Positions 20,161 to 28,611 of a stretch of DNA of 64,000 nucleotides are shown here, piece by piece (position 1 is the first letter of the stretch; each line of letters begins with the position of its first letter). The translations under genes and the position numbers were made by a program. The stretch comes from Petropleomorpha daqingensis (lineage in GTDB: Bacteria > Actinomycetota > Actinomycetes > Mycobacteriales > Geodermatophilaceae). The notes under the pieces were generated by a model. That model searched no databases and had not been told where the DNA came from. It saw only the letters and a list, made by a program, of their open reading frames with translations. The stretch is taken from positions 4,543,197 to 4,607,196 of the forward strand of contig NZ_JACBZT010000001.1 of the NCBI RefSeq assembly GCF_013408985.1, written 5' to 3'.

Positions 20161-20957
20161 CAGCGCATGCCGGGTGGGCGCAGCGCCTCGGGGACGACGG
20201 CGGTCTCGCCGGCCGCCGTCTTCGCCGACGGCACGCCCTTGAACCGGTACGGGATCGTGCCGACCCCGGGCTGGACGACGTAAGCCGCTCCCGGCTCGCC
20301 GGACTCCCAGGCCATGACCATCGCGTCGGCGACCTCGGCGGCGGAGAGCACCGGGAAGTTCGCCGCGGTGAAGTGCTCGCGGATCCGGTCGATGATCGCG
20401 GTGTCGGCGAAGCCCGGGCAGATCGCGGTGATCGTCGTCCCGTCGGCGGCCAGCCGCGGCGCCATCGAGCGGACGAACGCGATCGCCCCGCCCTTGGCCA
20501 CGCTGTAGCCGGGGTCGCCGGCCATCGGCGAGAGCCCGGCCAGCGACGCGGTCACCACGATCGCTCCCCCGCCGGCCCGCCGGATCGCCGGTGCGGCGGC
20601 GACCGCCCCGTAGACGACGCCGAACAGGTCGATGTCGACGACCCGCAGGAACTCGTCGAGGTCGAGGTCGCCGTCGGACTTCTCGGCCGAGATGCCGGCG
20701 TTGAGGTACGCGGCGTCCAGCCGGCCGTGCTCGGCCTCCACCTGCGCGACGACCGCCTCGTTGGCGGCGCGGTCGGTGACGTCGAGGACGACGAACGGGC
20801 AGCCGAGCTCCTCGGCGACCGCCCGGTTGCGCTCGCTGTCGAGGTCGGCGAGGACGGCGGTCACCTCCCGCTCGCGGAGCTTCGTGGCGAGAGCGCGGCC
20901 GAAGCCGCCCGTTCCGCCGGTGATCAGGGCGACGCTGCCGGGCGCGAGAGAACTCAC
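20160..20957 (-). CDS. Short-chain dehydrogenase/reductase
   Basis: A 265-residue classical SDR: cofactor motif TGGTGGFGRAL near residue 14, NAGIS, catalytic Ser in VVTASLAGLSP and YSVAKGGA. An acidic residue after the second strand (LADLDSERN) suggests NAD preference. The C-terminal MAWESGEPGAAYVVQPGVG is seen in SDRs of uncharacterised oxidation pathways. I chose the GTG at 20957, giving MSSLAPGSVALITGG; longer starts add sequence with no SDR similarity. The gene ends inside the 64-bp inverted repeat. Confidence 0.9.
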   Translation of the reverse strand: MSSLAPGSVALITGGTGGFGRALATKLREREVTAVLADLDSERNRAVAEELGCPFVVLDVTDRAANEAVVAQVEAEHGRLDAAYLNAGISAEKSDGDLDLDEFLRVVDIDLFGVVYGAVAAAPAIRRAGGGAIVVTASLAGLSPMAGDPGYSVAKGGAIAFVRSMAPRLAADGTTITAICPGFADTAIIDRIREHFTAANFPVLSAAEVADAMVMAWESGEPGAAYVVQPGVGTIPYRFKGVPSAKTAAGETAVVPEALRPPGMR

Positions 20958-21105
20958 CCCCGCATCACACCACGCGACGCGCCGTCCGCCGGAGGTCCCC
21001 CCGGAAGTCGGGACCTTGGGCCTGTGAGCAGGACTTTTCGGCACGTCGTCGCAGGTGGGCGCCTCCGCGACGGTGATCTCAGGACACCACGACAGGAGAA
21101 GTCGG

Positions 21106-21705
21106 ATGACGACAACCGAGCGCCAGAAGAGCTACACCCTCGAAGAGACCGGCGGACCGGCCGCCGCCGCGCCGGAGACCACGACCCAGCGGTGGACGCG
21201 CTACGTCGCCGCGACCATCCGGCTCAGCCTCGGCTGGACCTTCCTCTGGGCGTTCCTCGACAAGACGTTCGCCCTCGGCCACGAGACCGGCGTGGACGCC
21301 AAGACCGGCGTCGTCGACTACTTCGGCCCGGCGGCCTGGATCCACGGCGGCTCCCCCACGGCCGGGTTCCTCGGCTTCGCCACCAAGGGCCCGCTGGCCG
21401 ACTTCTACGGCAACCTGGCCGGCAACGCGGTCGTCGACTGGGTCTTCATGATCGGTCTGCTCGGCATCGGCCTCGCGCTGATCCTCGGGATCGGCATGCG
21501 GATCGCCGCCGTCTCCGGCGCCCTGATGCTGGTGCTGATGTGGAGCGCGGTGCTGCCGCCGGCGAACAACCTGTTCATGGACGACCACCTCGTCTACGCC
21601 CTCGTCCTCGGCCTGATCACCCTCCTCGGTGCCGGCCGGACGTGGGGCTTCGGCACGCGGTGGGAGCGCATCCCCTTCGTGCAGGAGCACGGCTGGCTGA
21701 AGTAG
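21106..21705 (+). CDS. DoxX-family integral membrane protein
   Basis: A 199-residue protein with four hydrophobic segments: VAATIRLSLGWTFLWAFLDK, the VVDWVFMIGLLGIGLALILG region, AAVSGALMLVLMWSAVLP and the VYALVLGLITLLGAG region. The pattern and the ARLGxxFLWAFLDK-type opening fit the DoxX/thiosulfate-quinone oxidoreductase small-subunit family; members are linked to redox homeostasis, but most are uncharacterised. ATG 21106 has AGGAGAA six bases upstream. The first 30 residues are hydrophilic and cytoplasmic. A perfect 13-bp hairpin follows. Confidence 0.85.
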   Translation: MTTTERQKSYTLEETGGPAAAAPETTTQRWTRYVAATIRLSLGWTFLWAFLDKTFALGHETGVDAKTGVVDYFGPAAWIHGGSPTAGFLGFATKGPLADFYGNLAGNAVVDWVFMIGLLGIGLALILGIGMRIAAVSGALMLVLMWSAVLPPANNLFMDDHLVYALVLGLITLLGAGRTWGFGTRWERIPFVQEHGWLK

Positions 21706-21720
21706 CCGCTCCCACCCCGG

Positions 21721-21750
21721 CAGCCGGTGCCGCCCGCGCGGCACCGGCTG
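21721..21750. terminator. Perfect 13-bp stem hairpin between convergent genes
   Basis: CAGCCGGTGCCGC pairs exactly with its complement at 21738-21750 around a CCGC loop, between the DoxX gene and the convergent M20 peptidase. No U-tract follows, as is usual in actinobacteria. Confidence 0.75.
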
Positions 21751-21759
21751 TCGGCACGT

Positions 21760-23079
21760 CTAGGCCGAGCGCAGGAAGCGGTCGAGGACCCGGATGCCGA
21801 ACTGCAGCGACTCGATCGCGACCCGCTCGTCGATGCCGTGGAACAGCGAGGCGAAGTCCAGCTCCGGCGGCAGCTTCAGCGGCGAGAACCCGAAGCAGCG
21901 CATCCCGAGGCGCTCGAAGCTCTTGGCGTCGGTGCCGCCGCTCATCGTGAAGGGCACCGGCCGCGCGCCGTCGTCCTCGGCGCACAGCGCGGCGACCATC
22001 GCGTCGACCAGCGGGCCGTCGAACGTCGTCTCCACGGCCTGGTCGTGCACCAGCCACTCGCGCTGCACCCCCTCGCCGATCAGCGAGGCGAGCTGCCGCT
22101 CGAACTCCTCCTCCTGCCCGTAGAGGAACCGGCCGTCGACGGTCGCCGAGGCGCTGCCCGGGATGACGTTGGCCTTGTAGCCGGCGTCGAGCATGGTCGG
22201 GTTGGCGGTGTTGCGCAGGGCCGCGCCGATCATGCGGGAGATCGAGCCCAGCCGGGACAGCGCCTGCTCGGGCTCGTCGGGGTCGATCTCGATGCCGTAG
22301 GCCTCGCTGACGGCGTCGAGGAACTGGCGCATCGGCGGGGTGAGCACGGTGGGCAGCCGCGCCGAGCCGATGCGGGCGACCGCCTCGCAGAGCCGGGTGA
22401 CCGCGTTGTCGTCGTGCACGAACGAACCGTGCCCGGGCCGGCCGCCGGCGGTCAGCCGCATCCAGGCCAGGCCCTTCTCGGCGGTCTGCACGAGGTAGAG
22501 ACGCAGGTCGTCGCGGACGGTGATGGAGAAGCCGCCGACCTCGCTGATCGCCTCGGTGCAGCCCTCGAACAGGTCGGGGTGCTCGTCGACGAGGAACCGC
22601 GCGCCGAGCCGGCCGCCGGCCTCCTCGTCGGCGACGTAGGCCAGGACGATGTCCCGCGGCGGCTGAACGCCGGTGCGCGCCCACTCGCGCACGAGCGCGA
22701 GCACCATCGCGTCCATGTCCTTCATGTCGACCGCGCCACGGCCCCAGACGTAGCCGTCGCGCTCCTCGCCCGAGAACGGGTGGACGCTCCACTCCGACGG
22801 ATCGGCGGGGACGACGTCGAGGTGCCCGTGCACCAGCAGCGCAGGCCGGCTGCTGTCCGCGCCCGGGATGCGGGCGACCAGGCTGGCCCGGCCGCGCTCG
22901 GACTCGAGGATCTGCGAGCCGATGCCCACCTCGTCGAGCTTGCCCGCGACCCACTCGGCGGCGGCCCGCTCCCCCGCGCTGGTGGCGGTGTCGCCGGTGT
23001 TGGTCGTGTCGATCCGGATCAGCTCGGACAGGAGCTCGGCGACCTCGGCCTGGGCCTGCGACTGCGTGGGGCTGCTCAC
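21760..23079 (-). CDS. M20 family zinc metallopeptidase
   Basis: A 439-residue M20/M28-type dinuclear zinc peptidase, related to ArgE/DapE and peptidase T-like enzymes. Metal and catalytic residues: LLVHGHLDVVPAD (His and Asp), VWGRGAVDMKD (bridging Asp), YVADEEAGG (catalytic Glu and metal Glu), and a C-terminal LFHGIDERV His. AGGRPGHGSFV marks the dimerisation domain. The start is GTG 23079 with TAGGCT seven bases upstream. The substrate, probably an N-acyl amino acid or dipeptide, is not fixed by context. Confidence 0.92.
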   Translation of the reverse strand: MSSPTQSQAQAEVAELLSELIRIDTTNTGDTATSAGERAAAEWVAGKLDEVGIGSQILESERGRASLVARIPGADSSRPALLVHGHLDVVPADPSEWSVHPFSGEERDGYVWGRGAVDMKDMDAMVLALVREWARTGVQPPRDIVLAYVADEEAGGRLGARFLVDEHPDLFEGCTEAISEVGGFSITVRDDLRLYLVQTAEKGLAWMRLTAGGRPGHGSFVHDDNAVTRLCEAVARIGSARLPTVLTPPMRQFLDAVSEAYGIEIDPDEPEQALSRLGSISRMIGAALRNTANPTMLDAGYKANVIPGSASATVDGRFLYGQEEEFERQLASLIGEGVQREWLVHDQAVETTFDGPLVDAMVAALCAEDDGARPVPFTMSGGTDAKSFERLGMRCFGFSPLKLPPELDFASLFHGIDERVAIESLQFGIRVLDRFLRSA

Positions 23080-23086
23080 GCCGTCG

Positions 23087-23092
23087 AGCCTA
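23087..23092 (-). promoter_or_regulatory. Leaderless-type -10 hexamer for M20 peptidase
   Basis: TAGGCT on the minus strand, exactly seven bases before GTG 23079. Confidence 0.5.
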
Positions 23093-23178
23093 GGTCGGGG
23101 CGGTCAAGCGCTCTCACCCCGGAGGGTGACGGGGCACTGCTCCCGCACCCCCGACCTGCCGATGCCTGGTGCGTGAGG

Positions 23179-24204
23179 ATGCCGGATGCGCTGCGGGCCC
23201 GTGACCCGCGCAGCGCCGCACGCAGTGCGGTGCTGATCCTCGCTGTCTGCGGCACGGCGCTGGCCGGGCTCACCCTGGCCCAGAACGCCACGACCGGTGT
23301 CGACGTCGCGTCGTGGTTCGGGGTGGCCGGCCTGCTGTCCGCCGCGGCCGTCTGCTGGTTCGTCGCGCCCGAGCGGCTGGACCGGATCGGGGTGTGCCTC
23401 GCGCTCGCGCTGGGCGGCGTCCTGCTGACCAGCGCGCTGAACTTCCTGACCTCAGACACCAGCATCACCGGCCAGTCCTTCCTGGCCTTCCCGGTGCTGT
23501 GGGCGGCGTCGCACCTGCGCCGCCGCGCCGCCCTGCTCGTGACCGGCGTCGCCCTGGCCGCCGACGCGCTGAGCCTCTACCTGCAGCTGCCGGTCGAGCC
23601 GGCGACCACCGACCTCGCCTTCTTCGGCGCGGTGCTGGTCGTCATGGCCGTCATGCTCGTGCGGGCCAACGACACCCAGGAGGGACTGGTCGCCGCGCTG
23701 CAGGAGCAGGCCGCCGTCGACTCCCTCACGGGGCTGGTCAACCGGCGCTCCTTCGACGGCGCGCTGCAGACCGCGCTCGAGGCGCCGTGCGGCACCGGCA
23801 CGGGGCTGGTGCTCATCGACGTCGACGCGTTCAAGACGATCAACGACACGCACGGCCACCCGGTCGGCGACGACGTCCTGGTCCACCTGGCCGGGGTGCT
23901 GCGCCGGCAGGTGCGGGCCGACGACGCCGTCCTGTCGCGGCTCGGCGGGGACGAGCTGGCGGTGCTGCTGCCCGGCTGCACCCTCGAGGTCGCCGCGCGG
24001 CGCGCCGACGAGCTGCTGACCGCCGTCCGGGCCGAGCCCCTGACCCTGGCCGACGGCACGCTGCTCTCGCTGTCGATCAGCGTCGGTGTGGCGCACCTAC
24101 CGCAGCGCGCCGGCGATCTACGCGCGCTGTACTCGGCCGCCGACGGCGCGCTGTACGAGGCCAAGCGGGGCGGGCGCGGCCGGGTGGCCGTCGCCGGTCG
24201 CTGA
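23179..24204 (+). CDS. Membrane-anchored GGDEF protein (GGDEL variant)
   Basis: A 341-residue protein with five or so hydrophobic segments in residues 14-170 and a C-terminal GGDEF domain. The domain has DSLTGLVNRRSFD, VLIDVDAFKTINDTHGHPVGDDVL and SISVGVAH, all normal for diguanylate cyclases that make c-di-GMP from two GTP. The active-site loop reads RLGGDELAVLLPG: Leu replaces the usual Phe. I see no RxxD inhibitory site five residues before it. Activity is plausible but not certain. Start ATG 23179; an in-frame GTG at 23173 is an alternative. Confidence 0.85.
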   Translation: MPDALRARDPRSAARSAVLILAVCGTALAGLTLAQNATTGVDVASWFGVAGLLSAAAVCWFVAPERLDRIGVCLALALGGVLLTSALNFLTSDTSITGQSFLAFPVLWAASHLRRRAALLVTGVALAADALSLYLQLPVEPATTDLAFFGAVLVVMAVMLVRANDTQEGLVAALQEQAAVDSLTGLVNRRSFDGALQTALEAPCGTGTGLVLIDVDAFKTINDTHGHPVGDDVLVHLAGVLRRQVRADDAVLSRLGGDELAVLLPGCTLEVAARRADELLTAVRAEPLTLADGTLLSLSISVGVAHLPQRAGDLRALYSAADGALYEAKRGGRGRVAVAGR

Positions 24205-24209
24205 CCGGC

Positions 24210-24326
24210 TCAGCCGACCACCCAGTCGAACAGCACGACGCCGCCGTAGATCCCCAGGACGGCGACGACCAGGTAGTACAGCCACCAGGTCGTCCGGCTG
24301 CGGGACCGTTCGGACGGCGGGGTCAC
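24210..24326 (-). CDS. Small single-span membrane protein, 38 aa
   Basis: A 38-residue protein: a short Arg/Ser-rich cytoplasmic stretch (TPPSERSRSRTTWW) and one hydrophobic segment (LYYLVVAVLGIYGGVVLFDW). The GTG start at 24326 overlaps the stop of the preceding membrane-protein gene by four bases, which argues that it is real and translated by coupling. Probably an accessory subunit of that protein; no family recognised. Confidence 0.5.
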   Translation of the reverse strand: MTPPSERSRSRTTWWLYYLVVAVLGIYGGVVLFDWVVG

Positions 24327-24808
24327 CGGTGCGCGTCCCTGACGGTGGACAGCCGCAGCAGCAGCGGGGCCGCGCCGAGGACCAGGAAGACGACGCCGCC
24401 GACCACGTAGCCCAGCGCGATCCCCTCCCCCATCGGCGGGTCGAAGCCGTCGCGCAGGAAGTTCCAGCCCAGCGTGAGGGCGAGCACCGGCCAGGCCAGG
24501 AACAGCGGCCTGGGCGCGCCCAGCACCGCGGCGCCCCAGCTGACCGCGAGCAGGCACAGCAGCGCGCAGGCGACGGCGATCAGCAGCGCCGCACCGGTGT
24601 GCGACCGGCACGGGCCGTCGGCGAGCCCCGCGTCGCCGTCGGCGCACGAACCGCCGACCGCGGTCGCGGACCGGAGCAGCATCGACAGCAGCGTGATCGC
24701 CGCAGCTCCCGCGGCGATGCCGAGCCCGAGCACCGCTGCGGCGAGCACACGCCGCAGAACCCCACCGCTGCGCACCATGGCGGACGCCGTCGTCACACCT
24801 TGGGTCAC
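24323..24808 (-). CDS. Hypothetical integral membrane protein
   Basis: A 161-residue protein with four or five predicted membrane spans (VLAAAVLGLGIAAGAAAITLL, LLIAVACALLCLLAVSWGAAV, FLAWPVLALTLGWNF, LGYVVGGVVFLVLGAAPLLL) and an external loop with two Cys (GSCADGDAGLADGPCRS) that could form a disulfide. The start may be GTG 24808 or ATG 24778. No family recognised. It overlaps the 38-aa gene downstream and is divergent from tRNA-Leu. Confidence 0.6.
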   Translation of the reverse strand: MTQGVTTASAMVRSGGVLRRVLAAAVLGLGIAAGAAAITLLSMLLRSATAVGGSCADGDAGLADGPCRSHTGAALLIAVACALLCLLAVSWGAAVLGAPRPLFLAWPVLALTLGWNFLRDGFDPPMGEGIALGYVVGGVVFLVLGAAPLLLRLSTVRDAHR

Positions 24809-24913
24809 GATTCGGTCACGGCGAGGAACACTAGGCCCTCGGACGCCCCGGATGGAAGAGCCGAGGGGTGCGTCGTGTCGCGGGACCGGTCGGGTACTCT
24901 GAGCACCGCACTC

Positions 24914-24998
24914 GTCCGGGTGGCGGAATGGCAGACGCGCTAGCTTGAGGTGCTAGTGCCCTTTATCGGGCGTGGGGGTTCAAGTCCCCCCTCGGACA
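24914..24998 (+). tRNA. tRNA-Leu (anticodon GAG)
   Basis: An 85-base class II tRNA. The acceptor arm GTCCGGG pairs with CTCGGAC with one G-T wobble; the discriminator is A; the anticodon stem CTAGC/GCTAG holds the loop TTGAGGT; a long variable arm follows (TGCCCTTTATCGGGCG); the T arm is GGGGGTTCAAGTCCCCC. CCA is not encoded. It decodes CUC/CUU leucine codons. It stands at the left border of the accessory-looking stretch 25-33.6 kb. Confidence 0.95.
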
Positions 24999-25175
24999 CT
25001 CGTCAGATCTCCGGAGACACCCTTCACCCGTGCCTCCGGACCTCTTTCATACGGAGTCCCCCGGAGCGCCCCGCGGGTAGGCGGGGACGGATCAATACGG
25101 GTGGCGTCGAGCGGTTCCGGCGACGGCCCGGAGCGGTAGCCTGTGCGGCCTGAGTCACAGCGGCGGAGGTGCGCC

Positions 25176-25444
25176 ATGACGGCGACCGAGTCCTCGACCA
25201 TCCCTCGGCCCAACGGCAGCGAGGTCCCGCACGTCGACGTCCTGGTGGTCGGCAGCCCGACCACATAGGGCTGCGTGCCTGGTCGGACCCGGCGGACGTC
25301 AACTCCGAGCAGGAGAAGCGCTCGCAGCGGCCGCTGTTCCGGCACGTCGACCGGGAGCCCTGGACGCGCGTGACCGGGCACGACCAGGAGATGCGGATCC
25401 TGCGGAAGGCCGAGCTTGACGACGGGTCGCTGGTCTACAGCTGA
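25176..25444 (+). pseudogene. Remnant of an FAD-dependent monooxygenase-like gene
   Basis: A frame from ATG 25176 encodes about 30 residues ending VPHVDVLVVGSPTT, which reads like the opening of an FAD monooxygenase dinucleotide motif (VDVLVVGxGPT) cut off by a stop at 25266. A second frame then stays open to 25444 and ends PLFRHVDREPWTRVTGHDQE and further, without a start of its own. I read this as one gene with a large internal deletion plus frameshift, or two unrelated scraps. GGAGG precedes the ATG. It fills most of the 480 bp between tRNA-Leu and the alpha/beta hydrolase. Confidence 0.45.
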
Positions 25445-25480
25445 CCATCCGCCCTTTCCCAGTTCAGTGAGGAGCACACC

Positions 25481-26317
25481 ATGCCGCAGACGGCCGTCCG
25501 CACCGGAGTGGCGCTGAACTACGAGATCACCGGCGAAGGCGAGCCGGTGCTGCTGATCATGGGGACGTCGGGCTCGCTCCCGCTGTGGGGCGAGGTCGTG
25601 CCCCGGCTGGCGGAGGAGTACCAGGTCATCGCCTTCGACCTCCGCGGGCTGGGGGGCAGCGAACGGGGTGAGGGCCAGATGAGCGTCGCCTCGCTGGCCG
25701 AGGACGCCTCGGCTCTGCTGGAGGCACTGGAGATCCCGCGCGCGCACGTCATGGGGTGGTCACTCGGGTCGGCGATCATCCAGGAGATGGCGCTCGCGCA
25801 CCCGGAGCAGGTGGCGAGCGCGATCCTCTACGCGACATGGGCACGCTGCGACGGCTACCAGCGCGCCATTCTCTCCGCCCTGCGGACGCCGTACGTCCAC
25901 CGCGACATGGACGGTGCGATCGCCGCTTCGGGTCTGGTGTTCTCACCGCAGCTGCTCGACCACCCCGACCTCGCGGCGATGGTGGAGGCGATGCTTCCGG
26001 CCTTCCCGCAGACCGAGGCCCAGATGGCGGCGACCGTCGACCAGTGGGACGCCGACCTCGTGCACGACACCCTCGACCGGCTGGGCGGGGTCACCGTCCC
26101 CACCTTGGTCATCGTCGGCGAGCAGGACGTGCTGACGCCGCCCTACCAGGCGAAGGCCGTGGCCGACGCCATCCCCGGTGCGCGCTATGAGTTCGTCACC
26201 GGCCCCGGCTCGAGCCACGCTCTGCACCTGGAGCGCCCCGAGGACCTGATCCGCATCGTCACAGGCTTCCTGCACGACAACGCCATCGAGCGCCGGCCGA
26301 TGCCCGTGGGCTCGTAA
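25481..26317 (+). CDS. Alpha/beta fold hydrolase
   Basis: A 278-residue alpha/beta hydrolase. The triad is visible: Ser in VMGWSLGSAI, Asp in VGEQDVLTPP, His in SSHALHLERP; LLIMGTSGS provides the oxyanion-hole region. It resembles 3-oxoadipate enol-lactonase and haloperoxidase-like hydrolases, but the substrate is not identifiable. ATG 25481 has GTGAGGAG nine bases upstream. It opens the hydrolase-rich region that continues to 33.6 kb. Confidence 0.88.
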   Translation: MPQTAVRTGVALNYEITGEGEPVLLIMGTSGSLPLWGEVVPRLAEEYQVIAFDLRGLGGSERGEGQMSVASLAEDASALLEALEIPRAHVMGWSLGSAIIQEMALAHPEQVASAILYATWARCDGYQRAILSALRTPYVHRDMDGAIAASGLVFSPQLLDHPDLAAMVEAMLPAFPQTEAQMAATVDQWDADLVHDTLDRLGGVTVPTLVIVGEQDVLTPPYQAKAVADAIPGARYEFVTGPGSSHALHLERPEDLIRIVTGFLHDNAIERRPMPVGS

Positions 26318-26410
26318 CGGTGCCGACCATGAGGACGTGGACGAGGAGCTGCTGTCCCGGTTCCGGTGGACGCTGACCGGCGCGGGCCTCGCACAGGGCA
26401 GGAAGCAGCC

Positions 26411-27160
26411 GTGAGGACGTCGCCCCGGGGCCACCGGCGGGTGCAGCGGATCCCGTCCCCTCCCCGGCTGCCGCGTCGGACGGTCGCGAGATTCGCGGCG
26501 GACCTGCGCCCTCAGGTCGTGGACGTCCTCACCGACCTGCCGCGGTTCCTCGTGGCCCCGCTGCTGCGGCCCTGGCACCGCAGATGGGGCGCCACCGAGG
26601 ACGAGGTGGCCGCTACGATGCCCGGCGACGAGCTGCTCCCGCACGCCCCGTACCGGTGCACGCGGGCGATCACCGTCGCCGCCCCGCCGGACGAGGTGTG
26701 GCCGTGGCTGGTCCAGGTCGGTTACCGGCGCGGCGGCTGGTACGCCGACGACCTGCTGGACAACTTCGGCCGGCCGAGCACCCGGGAGCTCCTCCCCGAG
26801 TTCCAGGACCTCCACGTCGGCCAGCACCTGGCGTGGGGGCCCCGGGCCTCGGAGCGCTCGGCGTTCCGCGTCGAGGGCTTCGTCGTCCCGGAGTGGCTGC
26901 TGTGGCGGATGCCGAGCCGGACCTGGGCCTGGCGGCTGGTTCCCCTGTCCGACGGCCGGACCCGGCTGATCAACCGGATCCACACGGCCTACGAGTGGTC
27001 CCGCCCCGGATGGGTGCTGGGCACGGTGCTGCTGTGCGAGGTCGCCGACTTCGCGATGATGCGCCGGATGCTGCGCGGGATCCGGGATCGCGCCGAGACC
27101 GAGCACCGGCGCCGGGCGGCGCAGCCGTCGGCCCGCCCGGCGCCGGCCCCGGTGCGCTGA
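26411..27160 (+). CDS. SRPBCC-domain protein
   Basis: A 249-residue protein of the START/Bet v1-like SRPBCC superfamily, a hydrophobic-ligand pocket fold. WGATEDEVAATMPGDELLPHAPY leads into CTRAITVAAPPDEVWPWLVQVGYRRGGWY, the first strand and helix of the fold; the C-terminal third has WRLVPLSDGRTRLINRIHTAYEW and a helix with hydrophobic runs. The tail (RRRAAQPSARPAPAPVR) is disordered. Starts at GTG 26411, or GTG 26366 in the same frame. Ligand unknown; the adjacent epoxide hydrolases hint at lipophilic xenobiotics, which is inference. Confidence 0.75.
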   Translation: MRTSPRGHRRVQRIPSPPRLPRRTVARFAADLRPQVVDVLTDLPRFLVAPLLRPWHRRWGATEDEVAATMPGDELLPHAPYRCTRAITVAAPPDEVWPWLVQVGYRRGGWYADDLLDNFGRPSTRELLPEFQDLHVGQHLAWGPRASERSAFRVEGFVVPEWLLWRMPSRTWAWRLVPLSDGRTRLINRIHTAYEWSRPGWVLGTVLLCEVADFAMMRRMLRGIRDRAETEHRRRAAQPSARPAPAPVR

Positions 27161-27265
27161 CGTCAGGGGCGAGCCGTCACCCGCTGATCGCTGGCTGCGA
27201 TCACCGGCCGTCCCGACATGCCGAGGGCAGGGTCTTTCGTCCCTCCTCGCCGCCCCGGCGCCGGG

Positions 27266-27324
27266 CCAGGGTGTCGGGCGTCCCGGAAGCCGAGATCGTG
27301 CCCGGGCCGCTCGTGAGGTCCTGC
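27266..27324 (+). repeat. 59-bp upstream element, copy 1
   Basis: Matches 32505-32563 at 53 of 59 positions without gaps. It ends 57 bases before the start of the first epoxide hydrolase gene; copy 2 ends 34 bases before the fourth. The block opens CCAGGGTGTCGGGCGTCCCG. A shared promoter/operator is likely. Confidence 0.75.
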
Positions 27325-27381
27325 ACCGTCCACGGTCTGCGGCTTCCCCGCGCCGAGTTCCAACAGAGGGGCAGGCCGCAC

Positions 27382-28608
27382 ATGACAACTCTGGAGACGC
27401 GGGCCGGCAGTGCCATCCGCCCGTTCCAGGTGCAGATCTCCGACGACGCGCTCGACGACCTGCGGCGCCGCCTGACCGCGACCCGCTGGCCGAGCAAGGA
27501 GCTGGTCGACGACCGCTCCCAGGGCGTGCAGCTGGCCACGATGCAGGCCCTGTGCCGCTACTGGGCCACCGAGTACGAGGGCCGCCGGGTGGAGTCGCGG
27601 CTCAACGCGCTGCCGCAGTTCACCACCGAGATCGACGGCGTCGACGTCCACTTCCTGCACGTGCGCTCGGCGCACGAGGACGCGCTGCCGCTGATCGTGA
27701 CCCACGGCTGGCCCGGCTCGGTGATCGAGCTGCTCGACGCCGTGGGCCCGCTCACCGACCCGACCGCGCACGGCGGCACGGCCGAGGACGCGTTCCACCT
27801 CGTGCTGCCGTCGGTTCCCGGCTACGGCTTCTCCGGCGAGCCGGCGGAGCTCGGCTGGGACTCCGGCCGCACCGCGCGGGCCTGGCCGGAGCTCATGCGC
27901 CGCCTCGGCTACGACCGCTACGTGGCCCAGGGCGGGGACGTCGGTGCCGCGATCACCGACGCCATGGGCCGCATCGGTCCAGAGGGCCTGATCGGCATCC
28001 ACACCAACCTGTTCGTGCCGGCCCTGGGCGGCACCATGCCCACCGACACCGATGAGGAGAAGGCAGCGGTCGCCCAGATCGCCACGTTCCGGCAGACCGG
28101 GTTCGGCTACTTCCTCGAGCAGGCCACCCGGCCGCAGACGATCGGTTACGCGCTGCTGGACTCCCCCGTCGCGCTGGCCGCCTGGATGCTCGACCACGAC
28201 ACCGACTCCTACTACAAGATCGCCCGCGCGTTCGTCGACGGCCAGCCGACCGGCAACCTCACCCGGGACAACGTGCTGGACAACATCACCACGTACTGGC
28301 TGACCGGCACCGGCGCCTCGGCCGCCCGGTCCTACTGGGAGAGCGGACAGGCGCAGGCGCGCGCCGCCGCGGCCGGCCAGACCCCGCCGCCGGTGAAGGT
28401 CCCGTTCGGCTTCACCACGTTCCCCGGCGAGATCTGGCGGACACCGCGCAGCTGGGCGGAGAAGGCCTATCCCACCCTCAGCTACTTCCACGTGGCCGAG
28501 CGCGGCGGGCACTTCGCCGCGTGGGAGGAACCCGAGTTGTTCGCCGCGGAACTGCGGGCGGCGTTCCGGCCGCTGCGTGCCCCGCTGGTCCCCTCGCCGC
28601 GGGGCTGA
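27382..28608 (+). CDS. Epoxide hydrolase, microsomal type (EHN), paralogue 1
   Basis: A 408-residue enzyme that opens epoxides to diols through a covalent ester. The N-terminal EHN lid domain (RPFQVQISDDALDDLRRRL) precedes an alpha/beta core with HGWPGS (oxyanion hole), nucleophile Asp in VAQGGDVGAA, and RGGHFAAWEEPE (catalytic His). ATG 27382 follows a 59-bp element also found upstream of the epoxide hydrolase at 32598. The next paralogue starts three bases after the stop, so they form one operon. Substrates cannot be read from sequence; relatives act on bulky xenobiotic or natural epoxides. Confidence 0.92.
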   Translation: MTTLETRAGSAIRPFQVQISDDALDDLRRRLTATRWPSKELVDDRSQGVQLATMQALCRYWATEYEGRRVESRLNALPQFTTEIDGVDVHFLHVRSAHEDALPLIVTHGWPGSVIELLDAVGPLTDPTAHGGTAEDAFHLVLPSVPGYGFSGEPAELGWDSGRTARAWPELMRRLGYDRYVAQGGDVGAAITDAMGRIGPEGLIGIHTNLFVPALGGTMPTDTDEEKAAVAQIATFRQTGFGYFLEQATRPQTIGYALLDSPVALAAWMLDHDTDSYYKIARAFVDGQPTGNLTRDNVLDNITTYWLTGTGASAARSYWESGQAQARAAAAGQTPPPVKVPFGFTTFPGEIWRTPRSWAEKAYPTLSYFHVAERGGHFAAWEEPELFAAELRAAFRPLRAPLVPSPRG

Positions 28609-28611
28609 GCC

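Noticed and set aside
24914-24998. tRNA-Leu as an integration site with att repeats
   Set aside because: No repeat of the tRNA 3' end and no integrase were found in the window, so the island idea is kept only as a finding without att sites.
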